Positions 32,928-42,714 of a stretch of DNA of 64,000 bases are shown piece by piece. Made by a program: the position numbers and the translations under genes. The notes under the pieces were generated by a model that saw nothing but the letters and a program-made list of their open reading frames with translations, made no database searches and was not told the origin of the DNA. Numbering within the stretch: the first letter of the stretch is position 1; each line of letters opens with the position of its first letter. Origin of the DNA: Reichenbachiella versicolor (GTDB lineage: Bacteria; Bacteroidota; Bacteroidia; Cytophagales; Cyclobacteriaceae); assembly GCF_003171675.1 (NCBI RefSeq), contig NZ_QFZQ01000010.1, positions 62,001 through 126,000 on the forward strand. The letters run 5' to 3'.

Positions 32928-33131
32928 TCAAATATTAAGATTCATTTCGATACTAGAGTTTAATTTGTTTAATTGACTTAAGACCTCAAATGCTAAGTAT
33001 CCTTCGTGTGTTTCAAAACACTTTATGACATTATACCCATCTTCGCTTTCAGCTCTAGCAAGCTCTTCCGATAAGTCATCTAACGTACCGCATCTATATT
33101 CTTGTTGATCGGGGTTGTACCAAATAATCAT
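32928..33131 (-). CDS. small hypothetical protein, 67 aa
   Basis: ATG at 33131 gives MIIWYNPDQQEYRCGTLDD..., a small acidic protein whose start (WYNP...EY..G) looks like a real domain beginning. A longer frame to 33212 would translate a dispersed intergenic repeat (33175-33216), so the shorter start is preferred. It has no signal peptide. The function is unknown. Confidence 0.5.
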   Translation of the reverse strand: MIIWYNPDQQEYRCGTLDDLSEELARAESEDGYNVIKCFETHEGYLAFEVLSQLNKLNSSIEMNLNI

Positions 33132-33172
33132 ATTTATGATAATATTAATCTGATACGAAATAGGCCTATTCA

Positions 33173-33216
33173 AATTTTCGAATCCTGCCAAAATACTTTC
33201 GAAACTTGCCAAACAG
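33173..33216. repeat. two degenerate units of a dispersed 20-bp intergenic repeat
   Basis: TTTTCGAATCCTGCCAAAA followed by TACTTTCGAAACTTGCCAAA. The first unit shares CGAATCCTGCCAAAA with the tandem repeat at 57401-57440, 24 kb away. Confidence 0.5.
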
Positions 33217-33239
33217 ATTTATTAATGACAAATCGTGAA

Positions 33240-33620
33240 TTATTCTTCGCTAAGATTAATTGTATCTACGTAATAGTTCTGCCCATTTTTTTTCAAAAGC
33301 ATAACTACTCTATAGCTTTTATTATTGCTTACATACTGAGCAATATTATACTTGAGCCCTTGGGGTGACTGTCCTTTGTGAATATACTCGAAAGTAGTTG
33401 GAGGGTTTTGTTTAAAGAAATCTCGAAAAACTGGCTCAGCTTGAGTTATACTATAGTCTGAACCCACGTTATTGATCTTGACCTCGGTTATTTTATTAAA
33501 ATACTTCACTAATTCCTTTGCGCTTCCAGAATGAAAAGCAAGTTGTACATTATCAGTGGTGCCTTGCGAAAAAGAGCAAAAACCGAAAAAACTAAAAAAG
33601 GAAAAAAGTATTATTTTTCT
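33240..33620 (-). CDS. DUF4783 domain protein, secreted, 126 aa
   Basis: Start at MRKIILFSFFSFFGFCSFSQ, a signal peptide. The mature protein has the DUF4783 pattern: AFHSGSAKELVKYFN near the start, a YSITQAEPVFRDFFKQNPPTTFEYIHKG middle and a VVMLLKKNGQNYYVDTINL end. This is an NTF2-like small periplasmic family found in Bacteroidota, of unknown role. A start 48 bp upstream would bury the signal peptide. Confidence 0.85.
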   Translation of the reverse strand, partial: RKIILFSFFSFFGFCSFSQGTTDNVQLAFHSGSAKELVKYFNKITEVKINNVGSDYSITQAEPVFRDFFKQNPPTTFEYIHKGQSPQGLKYNIAQYVSNNKSYRVVMLLKKNGQNYYVDTINLSEE

Positions 33621-34027
33621 CATAATGCTAGGAATTTTGACATGGACAATTAAACTAATTAATATCAAAATTCAAAGAAGACTAACCTAGTTGATTCGAT
33701 TTTATACACCTAATAACACAGTACTTGCTATTTGCCTTGCATAGTGTTTGTAAGTATAGCTACTAACATCTAATTAAGACTAAGATATTAGAGAAACAAT
33801 CCTTACAAAAGGATCATTGCTCACAAACACAATGCTAAAGTTTCCTATTTTTAGTTCCCGAAAGAATAGACATATTCATTTCTGAGAAAGTCCTTACCTT
33901 ACAAAATGATACAATACGTCCTTATAAAAAGTAGACTCTATCTACTTTACCTATAAGTTTAATTTAAATGTATAATGTCTAGTAGTTTTTTCGGACTTAG
34001 GAAATTAAAAATATTATAATACTACTG
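33621..34027. other. 407-bp A/T-rich non-coding region
   Basis: No gene is visible. One hairpin, AAAGTAGA/TCTACTTT (about 33929-33950), may end purE transcription on the minus strand, though it lacks a long T-run. Nothing else stands out. Confidence 0.5.
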
Positions 34028-34510
34028 TTATAACTCTTCTATAGACTGTTCTACCTTCTTGCGCATTGCTAATTTAAAATCGACCAAATTCTGAGCCACT
34101 TTATCATCAAATGCTCCAACAATTTGAGCTGCCAAAATCCCAGCGTTCTTCGCTCCATCAAGAGCAACAGTCGCAACTGGCACACCTCCAGGCATCTGAA
34201 GAATTGACAAAACAGAATCCCATCCATCAATAGAATTACTTGATTTGACTGGCACACCGATTACCGGAAGAGTTGTCAATGAAGCCACCATTCCTGGAAG
34301 GTGAGCTGCTCCTCCAGCTCCCGCGATGATTGCTTTTAGGCCTTTAGATTTGGCAGATTCAGCATATTCAACCATTCTACGGGGTGTACGGTGAGCAGAA
34401 ACGATAGTTAATTCAAAATCAACACCCAGTTCTTTCAATACTTCTGCAGCCTGATTCATGATATTGAGATCAGATTTACTACCCATGATTATGCCTATTT
34501 GTGCACTCAT
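34028..34510 (-). CDS. purE: 5-(carboxyamino)imidazole ribonucleotide mutase
   Basis: Class I PurE moves the carboxyl group of N5-CAIR to C4, giving CAIR in purine synthesis. Family signs: [21 protein letters not shown] at the N terminus, SAHRTPRR (active-site His), [25 protein letters not shown] and a [11 protein letters not shown] segment. Length of 160 residues is typical. The start overlaps the purK stop by 4 bp, so PurK product passes to an enzyme made from the same transcript. Confidence 0.96.
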   Translation of the reverse strand: MSAQIGIIMGSKSDLNIMNQAAEVLKELGVDFELTIVSAHRTPRRMVEYAESAKSKGLKAIIAGAGGAAHLPGMVASLTTLPVIGVPVKSSNSIDGWDSVLSILQMPGGVPVATVALDGAKNAGILAAQIVGAFDDKVAQNLVDFKLAMRKKVEQSIEEL

Positions 34511-35646
34511 ATTGCTTTGATTTTTATACTCTCTTTAAAGGCTCTAGCCTTAGATTTTAATTCTTTCAAATCTTTCCCCACTAAAGTCGCATGTCCCATT
34601 TTTCTAAATGGCTTAGTATTCTTTTTACCATATAGATGAATGTGCATACCTGAAAATGTCATTGCCTCATCTATACCTTCGTAAGTAGCTATACCAGTAT
34701 GGTCTGGGTGACCAAGTAAATTAATCATTACTGCTGGATCAATAATCTCAGTTTCCCCAAGAGGCAGATTTAGAATAGCTCTTATATGTTGCTCAAATTG
34801 GGAAGTGATGTTTCCTTCGATCGTATGATGTCCACTATTATGTGTTCTTGGAGCAACTTCATTAACTAAGACTTGACCATCTTTAGTTGCGAACATTTCT
34901 ACAGCTAATAATCCAACCATATCTAACTTAGTTATGACATCCATAGCAAGGTTTTTCGCCTTAGTTCTCATCTCTTCGGATAGGGACGAAGGAGAGAATA
35001 GAAACTCTACTAAGTTTGCTTCAGGATGATATTCAAGCTCTACTACAGGGAACGCTTTAGTTTCTCCTTTTTCATTTCGAGCTACTATTACACTAATCTC
35101 TTTGTCATAGTCGACAAATTTTTCCAATATCGATTTAGCATCGAAAGCTTTTACTATATCCGCTTCTTTTTTGATTACTTGTACTCCACGTCCGTCATAG
35201 CCCTCAGTTCTTAATTTATTAACTGCAGGTAAAAAATCTATATAGTCTTCTAAATCAGATTTATCATTAATAAAAACGAATTCTGAAGTTGGAATATCAT
35301 TATCCAAGTAGAACTGTTTTTGTTCTCCTTTATCCTTAATGATCTTGAGTACACTTGGTTGTGGAAATACCTTTTTCCCTTGAGCCTCTAATACCTCTAA
35401 TGCCTCTACATTAACGTTTTCAATTTCTACAGTAATTAAATCGCACTCCTCTCCAAAAGCAATTACTTGTTCGAAATCAGTTATATCACCATTTACAAAT
35501 TCACTTACCAAGTTCTTACAAGGGGCATTAGGATCTGGATCCATTGATTTGATATCCAGATTATAATTCATGGCAGACTGGATCATCATACGGCCCAATT
35601 GACCTCCTCCTAATACACCGATCTTAATGTTTGGATTAAAACTCAT
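34507..35646 (-). CDS. purK: 5-(carboxyamino)imidazole ribonucleotide synthase
   Basis: An ATP-grasp ligase that carboxylates AIR with bicarbonate and ATP to make N5-CAIR. The N terminus is [12 protein letters not shown]; the ATP-grasp centre has [14 protein letters not shown], and [17 protein letters not shown] carries the metal and substrate residues. Length of 379 residues is normal. It is first in the purK-purE operon, with a -7 box (TACTTTTG) about 25 bp upstream. Confidence 0.96.
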   Translation of the reverse strand: MSFNPNIKIGVLGGGQLGRMMIQSAMNYNLDIKSMDPDPNAPCKNLVSEFVNGDITDFEQVIAFGEECDLITVEIENVNVEALEVLEAQGKKVFPQPSVLKIIKDKGEQKQFYLDNDIPTSEFVFINDKSDLEDYIDFLPAVNKLRTEGYDGRGVQVIKKEADIVKAFDAKSILEKFVDYDKEISVIVARNEKGETKAFPVVELEYHPEANLVEFLFSPSSLSEEMRTKAKNLAMDVITKLDMVGLLAVEMFATKDGQVLVNEVAPRTHNSGHHTIEGNITSQFEQHIRAILNLPLGETEIIDPAVMINLLGHPDHTGIATYEGIDEAMTFSGMHIHLYGKKNTKPFRKMGHATLVGKDLKELKSKARAFKESIKIKAI

Positions 35647-35671
35647 CTTTCACTGTACTTCAATATGAGCG

Positions 35672-35679
35672 CAAAAGTA
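35672..35679 (-). promoter_or_regulatory. -7 element upstream of purK
   Basis: TACTTTTG on the minus strand, 26 bp before the purK ATG, fits TAnnTTTG. A TTG 15 nt further upstream is closer than usual for a -33 box. Confidence 0.45.
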
Positions 35680-35816
35680 GTATCTAATTAAAGGCAATCA
35701 TATTTTGGAAGAAAAATTATACACCTTCTTCCGACAAGAATTTTATTTTATTGTAGCCATAAAAATATGGAATATTGCATATTTGCCACCATTTTCAATC
35801 GCTAATTATACTAAAT

Positions 35817-36347
35817 ATGAAAAAAGTAGTACTACTTATGGTGATGGCTCTGACGCTAAACACCTCTTTTGCACAATCAGATTATTCTAATGAAGGACAG
35901 TTTCACCTTGGTTTAGGTTTAGGACTTACCTATGGAGGTTTCGGCGGTAGAGCTGTCTATAATCCAACAGACTATCTTGGAGCATTTTTAGGCCTTGGAT
36001 ACAATTTGGATGGTTTAGGATACAACTTTGGTTTGATGGGATATTTACCATCAGAGGGAAGAGTTCAAGCTTATTTGTCAGGAATGTATGGTACCAATGC
36101 TGTAATAGCAGTTGAGTTTGTTGATGGAAGCACAGAAACCGAATCGTATACGGGGGTTACTTTTGGAGTAGGAATGATGCTCAAATCGAAAAAAGGAAAT
36201 GGCAATTATTGGGATTTTGGAATTTTACTTCCAATAAGATCATCGGAATACAATGATGATATTGATGCTCTGGAAAGCTTTGGCGTTGACGTTGATGACC
36301 CGTGGCCAGTATTGATCAATGTTGGTTACAATATCAATTTGAACTAA
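35817..36347 (+). CDS. outer-membrane beta-barrel-like protein, 176 aa
   Basis: A signal peptide (MKKVVLLMVMALTLNTSFAQ) is followed by short alternating Gly- and aromatic-rich strands (FHLGLGLGLTYGGFGG, GAFLGLGYNLDGLGYNFGLMGYLP, VTFGVGMMLKSKKGNGNYWDFGILLP) typical of a small porin-like barrel, ending in INVGYNINLN. The exact family is uncertain. The start at 35817 is chosen so that the signal peptide is N-terminal. A terminator follows directly. Confidence 0.72.
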   Translation: MKKVVLLMVMALTLNTSFAQSDYSNEGQFHLGLGLGLTYGGFGGRAVYNPTDYLGAFLGLGYNLDGLGYNFGLMGYLPSEGRVQAYLSGMYGTNAVIAVEFVDGSTETESYTGVTFGVGMMLKSKKGNGNYWDFGILLPIRSSEYNDDIDALESFGVDVDDPWPVLINVGYNINLN

Positions 36348-36355
36348 AAAATTAG

Positions 36356-36386
36356 GAGGCTGTTATTAAAAGTCAGCCTCTTATTT
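36356..36386 (+). terminator. terminator after the outer-membrane protein gene
   Basis: GAGGCTG (36356-36362) pairs with CAGCCTC (36374-36380), followed by TTATTTT. Confidence 0.65.
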
Positions 36387-36390
36387 TACT

Positions 36391-37923
36391 CTAAAGTTCA
36401 AACTTAATCCCTTGTGCTAGAGGTAAATCTTTACCGTAGTTGATCGTATTAGTCTGACGGCGCATGTAAACTTTCCAGGCATCTGAACCTGATTCTCTTC
36501 CACCACCAGTTTCTTTTTCTCCTCCAAAAGCCCCGCCAATCTCAGCTCCAGAAGTGCCTATATTTACATTGGCTATTCCGCAATCAGACCCTTCGTGCGA
36601 AAGAAATAATTCTGATTCTCGGATATTTTGAGTCATTATAGCCGATGACAGGCCTTGAGGCACATCATTTTGGATCTCAATAGCCTCCTTGATATCAGAA
36701 TATTTGATAAGATAGAGTATTGGAGCAAAAGTCTCAGTTTGAACAATGTCCATCTTGTTTTCAACTTCATAGATAGCTGGCTTCACGTAGCAACCAGATT
36801 TAAAATCAGCAAGTACTTTTCCTTCTAAAACAGGTTTTGCCCCTAATTCATTAAGTCTGTTTATAGCTTCCATATAATTTTCCACAGCGACCTTGTCTAT
36901 TAAAGGCCCAATATGATTTGATTCATCTAGAGGGTTGCCAATTTTTAGTTGTCTGTAGGCATTAACTAGTTTTCTTTTTACTTCTTCAAAGATCTGGTTA
37001 TGAATAATTAGACGTCTTGTACTAGTACATCTCTGTCCGCATGTGCCTACAGCCCCAAATACTGCCCCAATCAAACTAGCTTCTAAATCAGCACTGTTAG
37101 AAATAATAATCGCATTGTTGCCTCCAAGTTCTAACAACGCTTTGCCTAAACGAGCCCCCACTTTTTCACCAACTGCCTTTCCCATGCGTGTTGAACCAGT
37201 GGCCGAAACCAATGGAATACGTGAGTCTGTTGCAATCTTTTTACCCATTTCAGCGTTTCCAATTACTAGTGTACAAACACCCTCGTCGATATTGTTTTTT
37301 CGAAAAACCTCAGCTGCTATTTTCTGACATGCTATAGCTGTCAAAGGAGTTTTTTCACTTGGTTTCCAAACACAGACATCGCCACAGACCCAAGCTAAAG
37401 CAGCATTCCATGACCAAACCGCTACTGGGAAATTAAACGCAGAAATTATACCTACTATCCCAAGAGGATGATATTGTTCATACATCCTATGATTGGGTCT
37501 TTCCGAGTGCATAGTCAGACCATGAAGCTGTCTTGATAGTCCAACAGCAAAATCACAGATGTCTATCATCTCTTGTACTTCCCCTAGCCCTTCTTGAAGT
37601 GATTTTCCCATCTCGTAGGACACAAGAGTACCAAGAGCTTGTTTGTGTTGCCTAAGTCTGTTTCCAATTTGGCGGACGATTTCTCCGCGTTTAGGAGCAG
37701 GTATCAATCGCCATTGACGGAACGCTTCTTGAGCAACTTTAATACATGAGTCATAATTAGCGTCTGTGGCCAATTTTACTTCAGCTATAGGTTTGCCATC
37801 TACAGGAGAATAAGATGTTATTGTTTTATTGCCATGTAGCCAGTGAATCCCTGTTGAACACCCCTGGTTTACAGGGTTGATTTGAAGATCTTTTAATATA
37901 CCGGTAATATTTGGAATGCTCAT
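36391..37923 (-). CDS. ALDH7-type aldehyde dehydrogenase, 510 aa
   Basis: An NAD-dependent aldehyde dehydrogenase most like the antiquitin/AmaB group (alpha-aminoadipate semialdehyde dehydrogenase, lysine breakdown). Visible: the cofactor region GIISAFNFPVAVWSWNAA and KPSEKTPLTA, GSTRMGKAVG, the catalytic Glu in LLELGGNNAI and the catalytic Cys in GTCGQRCTSTRR, plus the C-terminal GGAFGGEKETGGGRESGSD segment typical of this subgroup. Length fits. It stands alone between terminators. The substrate is inferred from subgroup only. Confidence 0.87.
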   Translation of the reverse strand: MSIPNITGILKDLQINPVNQGCSTGIHWLHGNKTITSYSPVDGKPIAEVKLATDANYDSCIKVAQEAFRQWRLIPAPKRGEIVRQIGNRLRQHKQALGTLVSYEMGKSLQEGLGEVQEMIDICDFAVGLSRQLHGLTMHSERPNHRMYEQYHPLGIVGIISAFNFPVAVWSWNAALAWVCGDVCVWKPSEKTPLTAIACQKIAAEVFRKNNIDEGVCTLVIGNAEMGKKIATDSRIPLVSATGSTRMGKAVGEKVGARLGKALLELGGNNAIIISNSADLEASLIGAVFGAVGTCGQRCTSTRRLIIHNQIFEEVKRKLVNAYRQLKIGNPLDESNHIGPLIDKVAVENYMEAINRLNELGAKPVLEGKVLADFKSGCYVKPAIYEVENKMDIVQTETFAPILYLIKYSDIKEAIEIQNDVPQGLSSAIMTQNIRESELFLSHEGSDCGIANVNIGTSGAEIGGAFGGEKETGGGRESGSDAWKVYMRRQTNTINYGKDLPLAQGIKFEL

Positions 37924-37943
37924 ATATATTAGACGTTTTTAAA

Positions 37944-37984
37944 AAGAAAAAGGCTGCCTCAAAATTAATTGAACCAGCCTTTAA
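37944..37984 (-). terminator. terminator of atpDC
   Basis: AAAGGCTG (37949-37956) pairs with CAGCCTTT (37975-37982). On the minus strand the stem is followed by TTCTTTTT. It lies 20 bp past the atpC stop. Confidence 0.65.
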
Positions 37985-38003
37985 TATTTTGAGTAATCTT
38001 GAA

Positions 38004-38261
38004 TTAGCTATCTACTCCTTCAGCTAATACTAAGATTTTATTATTTACAATTTCTACTACGCCTCCTTGGATACCGTAATGGAATTCTTTTGTCTTTTTT
38101 TCGATAGTTTGAACTATTTTCAAATCACCATAACCCAAAGAACTGATCATAGCAGCGTGATCGTTCAATACTTGAAACGCACCATCACTTCCAGGAAATG
38201 TAGCGTGATCTACTTCCCCTTCGAAAATTCTTTCATCCGGTGTGATTACTTCTAGATACAT
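38004..38261 (-). CDS. atpC: F1Fo ATP synthase epsilon subunit, short form, 85 aa
   Basis: The N-terminal beta-sandwich domain is complete (LEVITPDERIFEGEVDHATFPGSDGAFQVLNDHAAMISSL..., GIQGGVVEIVNNKILVLAEG), but the protein stops there. The C-terminal two-helix domain present in the ~139-residue E. coli subunit, which inhibits the enzyme, is missing. It lies 7 bp after atpD. The pair is apart from the other ATP synthase genes, as is common in Bacteroidota. Confidence 0.93.
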   Translation of the reverse strand: MYLEVITPDERIFEGEVDHATFPGSDGAFQVLNDHAAMISSLGYGDLKIVQTIEKKTKEFHYGIQGGVVEIVNNKILVLAEGVDS

Positions 38262-38268
38262 GGCTTAA

Positions 38269-39786
<1,518 letters not shown>

Positions 39787-39824
39787 TTACTGCTATTGAA
39801 AACTTCTTAAAATTTTTCAGTGTG

Positions 39825-39855
39825 CAAAGCTATACTAATAGGTGTGAATCCACAA
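39825..39855 (-). promoter_or_regulatory. atpD promoter
   Basis: On the minus strand, TTG (39855-39853), a 20-nt spacer and TAGCTTTG (39832-39825). Good match to the Bacteroidota consensus, about 50 bp before the atpD start. Confidence 0.6.
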
Positions 39856-39948
39856 CCCCAGTCATTTGTATTTTCTATTAGATAAAAAGCAATGGTTTTG
39901 TGCACAAAATACAAAGATTGAATTCATTAGAATGATCACTTCGTAATA

Positions 39949-40494
39949 TTAATAGGCAAGCATTTCTACCATAATAGAATTATCCTCGAAGAACATCTCT
40001 ATGGTAAGAGGTCGGAGTTTATCACCATAGCTTGCTGCAATATCTTGAAGCTGTTTTTCCACTGTTTCTGTATTTGGCATTACTATAGGATGCATAGTAA
40101 GGGATGCTTTATAGGTAGTTTCTGCATTTAATTCAATAATATCAAACTCTGCAGGAAGTGCAGACACTTCATTTTCTAAAATCACTCCAAAAAAATGAGC
40201 CACCTCATTACCTTGAAGAGTATCATTTTTAAAATCGACCATACATAAGATACCTTGTAATTCGCCTAGCTCTACTTGCTGTTTAAGAGTATAGAAAACT
40301 TCGCTTTCTTTTTTTCTGACATTTTCACCAATCACCCATTTTCCTGCTATACTATGTTTACTACCACTTGACTTTCCTGCTTTTACATCATTAAAGCCTC
40401 CAAGGTTAAAGTATATAACAAATAATATTACCGTGATTGATATAAAGGATATGCCCCAGTAGAGGTATTTTTCTTTGGTAGTGCTCAGTGCCAT
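39949..40494 (-). CDS. membrane-anchored protein with possible GyrI-like domain, 181 aa
   Basis: The start at MALSTTKEK (40494) is preferred because a promoter -7 box lies at 40510-40517, within the longer frame. One membrane helix (about 11-32, GISFISITVILFVIYFNLGG) is followed by a linker and a domain of about 130 residues with VAHFFGVILEN, PAEFDIIELNAETTYKASLTMHP and LTIEMFFEDNSIMVEMLAY, which recalls GyrI/SOUL-type ligand-binding folds. The family call is tentative; role unknown. Confidence 0.62.
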   Translation of the reverse strand: MALSTTKEKYLYWGISFISITVILFVIYFNLGGFNDVKAGKSSGSKHSIAGKWVIGENVRKKESEVFYTLKQQVELGELQGILCMVDFKNDTLQGNEVAHFFGVILENEVSALPAEFDIIELNAETTYKASLTMHPIVMPNTETVEKQLQDIAASYGDKLRPLTIEMFFEDNSIMVEMLAY

Positions 40495-40509
40495 TTCGGA
40501 GGATTTTGT

Positions 40510-40540
40510 CAAAAATAATTCAGAATATTCCAAGAATCAA
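40510..40540 (-). promoter_or_regulatory. promoter for the GyrI-like membrane protein gene
   Basis: TTG (40540-40538), a 20-nt spacer, then TATTTTTG (40517-40510) on the minus strand. It lies 16 bp upstream of the chosen ATG. Confidence 0.5.
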
Positions 40541-40560
40541 TGACAAATTAACAAGGTTCG

Positions 40561-41046
40561 TTAGTTAACTAAATCATTTACAAATTCCCAAACTAAACTG
40601 GATTCGTAACCTTTATAAATCATACTTCGAGATATTTTTTCTCGCCTTTTAAAAACATTAGTTTCTTTTTCTGTGAAAGCTTTTTTTTCGATCAGAATAG
40701 CGAGTGTTGATTTATACTCACTATCATCGATTTCTTCCATCCCTTTTTTAATACAATATTTGGAGATGTGATGTTCTTTTAACCCCATCAAGATTCGATT
40801 TCGCCCCCATTTTTTTACACGAAACTTACCTCCGACATAAGATTTAGCAAACCTTTCCTCATTGATAAACCCTTCAATAATCAGATCTGTCAAGACTTCA
40901 TCTACTTCATCCTTCCAAAGCCCCAGGTCATATAGTTTTTTTTTTACTTCTTTCTGAGACCGTTCCTGATAAGCACAATAGTTGGCAGCTTTTAATTTTG
41001 CCTGCTTAGGGGTTAATCGTTTTTTATCGAGCCGCTCTTCCATCAT
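40561..41046 (-). CDS. recX: regulatory protein RecX
   Basis: RecX modulates RecA filaments. The 161-residue protein has three-helix repeats: KLKAANYCAYQERSQKEVKKKLYDLGL (first), INEERFAKSYVGGKFRVKKWGRNRILMGLKEHHIS (second) and a less conserved third ending in RSMIYKGYESSLVWEFV. Length and order fit RecX. No recA is adjacent. Two ATG codons begin the frame. An upstream terminator (41071-41102) separates it from the nadC operon. Confidence 0.87.
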   Translation of the reverse strand: MMEERLDKKRLTPKQAKLKAANYCAYQERSQKEVKKKLYDLGLWKDEVDEVLTDLIIEGFINEERFAKSYVGGKFRVKKWGRNRILMGLKEHHISKYCIKKGMEEIDDSEYKSTLAILIEKKAFTEKETNVFKRREKISRSMIYKGYESSLVWEFVNDLVN

Positions 41047-41070
41047 TCTAATTTAGAAAATTAGACTATA

Positions 41071-41102
41071 AAAAAACACCTCTAAAAAATGGAGGTGTTT
41101 TT
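41071..41102. terminator. bidirectional terminator between recX and the nadC operon
   Basis: AAACACCTC (41074-41082) pairs with GAGGTGTTT (41092-41100) around a TAAAAAATG loop, with T-runs on both strands. On the minus strand it ends the nadC operon. Confidence 0.7.
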
Positions 41103-41122
41103 AATCTCTTTAGGGTATTAGC

Positions 41123-41599
41123 TTATTCAGATACGAAACCCTTCCTTTTTAAGATGGTTTCTAAGAATTTAACTTCATTCTGGGAATTAAAAATTTTAAA
41201 AGGTAAGTGAATCAATTGAGCTTTGTTAATTGTCAGTAAGAAGTAGTCACTACCGACTTTAGCCCTTTTTATTTGTTCCCATTTCATTGGCATCCCTTGC
41301 TTACTATTAAGTTTGATCAAAATTTGTTGACTTGTAATTTCATAACTCAATTTTTCGAACATAAACTTCCCTTGCTCTAGTTGAGATATTCCATAAAACT
41401 GAATCAGCCAAAATAATATGTAGAGAACTAGAGCTATAGAAGCACCTATTACCCACCATAAATTAGGAACTACGAAATACCCAGCACAAATAGCCAAATA
41501 AATCAGCATCACCCACCACTGCTCTTTTATTAAATTGTTGAATGCCAGTTTTACATACTCACCTACTGGCATTTGATATTTTCTAGTTTTTACTACCAT
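41123..41599 (-). CDS. YcxB-like membrane protein, 158 aa
   Basis: Two membrane helices (about 29-47 and 51-70; WVMLIYLAICAGYFVVP and WWVIGASIALVLYILFWLI) are followed by a PH-like C-terminal domain with 'YEITSQQILIKLNSKQGMPMKWEQIKRAKV..DYFLL', the arrangement of YcxB-like proteins. It starts 1 bp after the nadC stop, so the two are cotranscribed. No function is known for the family; the link to NAD synthesis may be only positional. Confidence 0.72.
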   Translation of the reverse strand: MVVKTRKYQMPVGEYVKLAFNNLIKEQWWVMLIYLAICAGYFVVPNLWWVIGASIALVLYILFWLIQFYGISQLEQGKFMFEKLSYEITSQQILIKLNSKQGMPMKWEQIKRAKVGSDYFLLTINKAQLIHLPFKIFNSQNEVKFLETILKRKGFVSE

Positions 41600-41600
41600 T

Positions 41601-42461
41601 TTATTTTACTGCTTTCAAACTTATGTCCATGCTTTGATACGAATGTGTCAAAGCACCTACTGATATATAGTTGACTCCTGTTTCGGCGATGTCTACAATA
41701 TTTTTTTCTGTAATTCCCCCAGAAGCTTCTGTTTTACATTTTCCACCTATTATCTCTACTGCTTTCTTCATTACAGAAGGAAGCATATTATCTAGCATAA
41801 TAACTTCCACACCGCCTGCCTCAAGAGCTAATTTTACCTCATCAAGATTTCTAGTTTCTACTTCAATTTTTAAATTTTTCCCTGTCTCTTCTAAGTATTT
41901 TTTAGTTGATTCAATTGCTTTTTTTACGCCTCCAGCATAATCTATATGATTATCCTTAAGCATAATCATATCAAAAAGACCAAATCTATGATTTTGTCCT
42001 CCTCCTATTTGAACTGCCCATTTTTCACAAATTCTAAAGTTGGGTGTTGTCTTTCTAGTATCGAGTAATCTAGTTTTGGTGTGACTAATTAATTTTGATA
42101 TTGTATGAGTGTATGTTGCAATACCACTCATTCTCTGCATGCAGTTAAGAACTAACCTTTCTGCTGTCAAGATGGATCTTGCATTACCAGATACTGTCAT
42201 CACTATATCCCCTATAGTCACAGTATCACCATCTTCATTGAATATCTCAAGTTTTAGACCGGAGTCTAGTCTATGAAAAATCCACTTAGCAAGCTCTATA
42301 CCAGCAATTATTCCATCACTTTTCACAAGCATATTTGCTTTTCTCTGAGCTCCTTGTGGAATGGATGATAAAGTAGAATGATCTCCGTCCCCTACATCTT
42401 CTCTAAGCGCATTATCAATGAATGCGGCAATTGTCTCTTCGGTCAAATACTCGGTTTTCAC
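41601..42461 (-). CDS. nadC: nicotinate-nucleotide pyrophosphorylase (carboxylating)
   Basis: Makes nicotinate mononucleotide from quinolinate and PRPP in NAD synthesis. The N terminus has FIDNALREDVGDGDHST; RLVLNCMQRMSGIATYTH, LLDTRKTTPNFRICEKWAVQIGGGQNHRFGLFDMIMLKDNH and the C-terminal EASGGITEKNI segments are diagnostic. The start is GTG at 42461. A -7 box ends 4 nt before it, which suggests a leaderless or nearly leaderless mRNA. nadA and nadB are not in the window. Confidence 0.95.
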   Translation of the reverse strand: MKTEYLTEETIAAFIDNALREDVGDGDHSTLSSIPQGAQRKANMLVKSDGIIAGIELAKWIFHRLDSGLKLEIFNEDGDTVTIGDIVMTVSGNARSILTAERLVLNCMQRMSGIATYTHTISKLISHTKTRLLDTRKTTPNFRICEKWAVQIGGGQNHRFGLFDMIMLKDNHIDYAGGVKKAIESTKKYLEETGKNLKIEVETRNLDEVKLALEAGGVEVIMLDNMLPSVMKKAVEIIGGKCKTEASGGITEKNIVDIAETGVNYISVGALTHSYQSMDISLKAVK

Positions 42462-42465
42462 GGCG

Positions 42466-42473
42466 CAAAAATA
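42466..42473 (-). promoter_or_regulatory. -7 element immediately upstream of nadC
   Basis: TATTTTTG on the minus strand ends 4 nt before the GTG start. No convincing -33 box at the usual spacing. Confidence 0.45.
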
Positions 42474-42681
42474 TACAACGGGTTGATATTAAGATCACCT
42501 GACCAAAACTTTAATCCTATATCAATGATAAATCGAAAGCAAGTCAGTTAAGAAGCCTTTTCAATCATTCATTTTTTACAGAATTAAGATATGATTAGAA
42601 AGGTATTCATTAATGATCTAGCATTAGAAGAAGAGCTAGTAGATAAAACATACCTATCTTATATACAATAATTTATGGTAC

Positions 42682-42714
42682 TTAAAGAAAAGAGTAACTA
42701 ACTCTTTTCTTTAA
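42682..42714. terminator. 14-bp inverted repeat at the end of the OmpA-family gene
   Basis: TTAAAGAAAAGAGT (42682-42695) and ACTCTTTTCTTTAA (42701-42714) form a perfect stem with a 5-nt loop. The stem includes the stop codon of the minus-strand gene ending at 42711. Confidence 0.6.

Noticed and set aside
35705-35890. 61-aa plus-strand frame upstream of the barrel protein gene
   Set aside because: It overlaps the signal-peptide-bearing gene in another frame and has no recognisable content.
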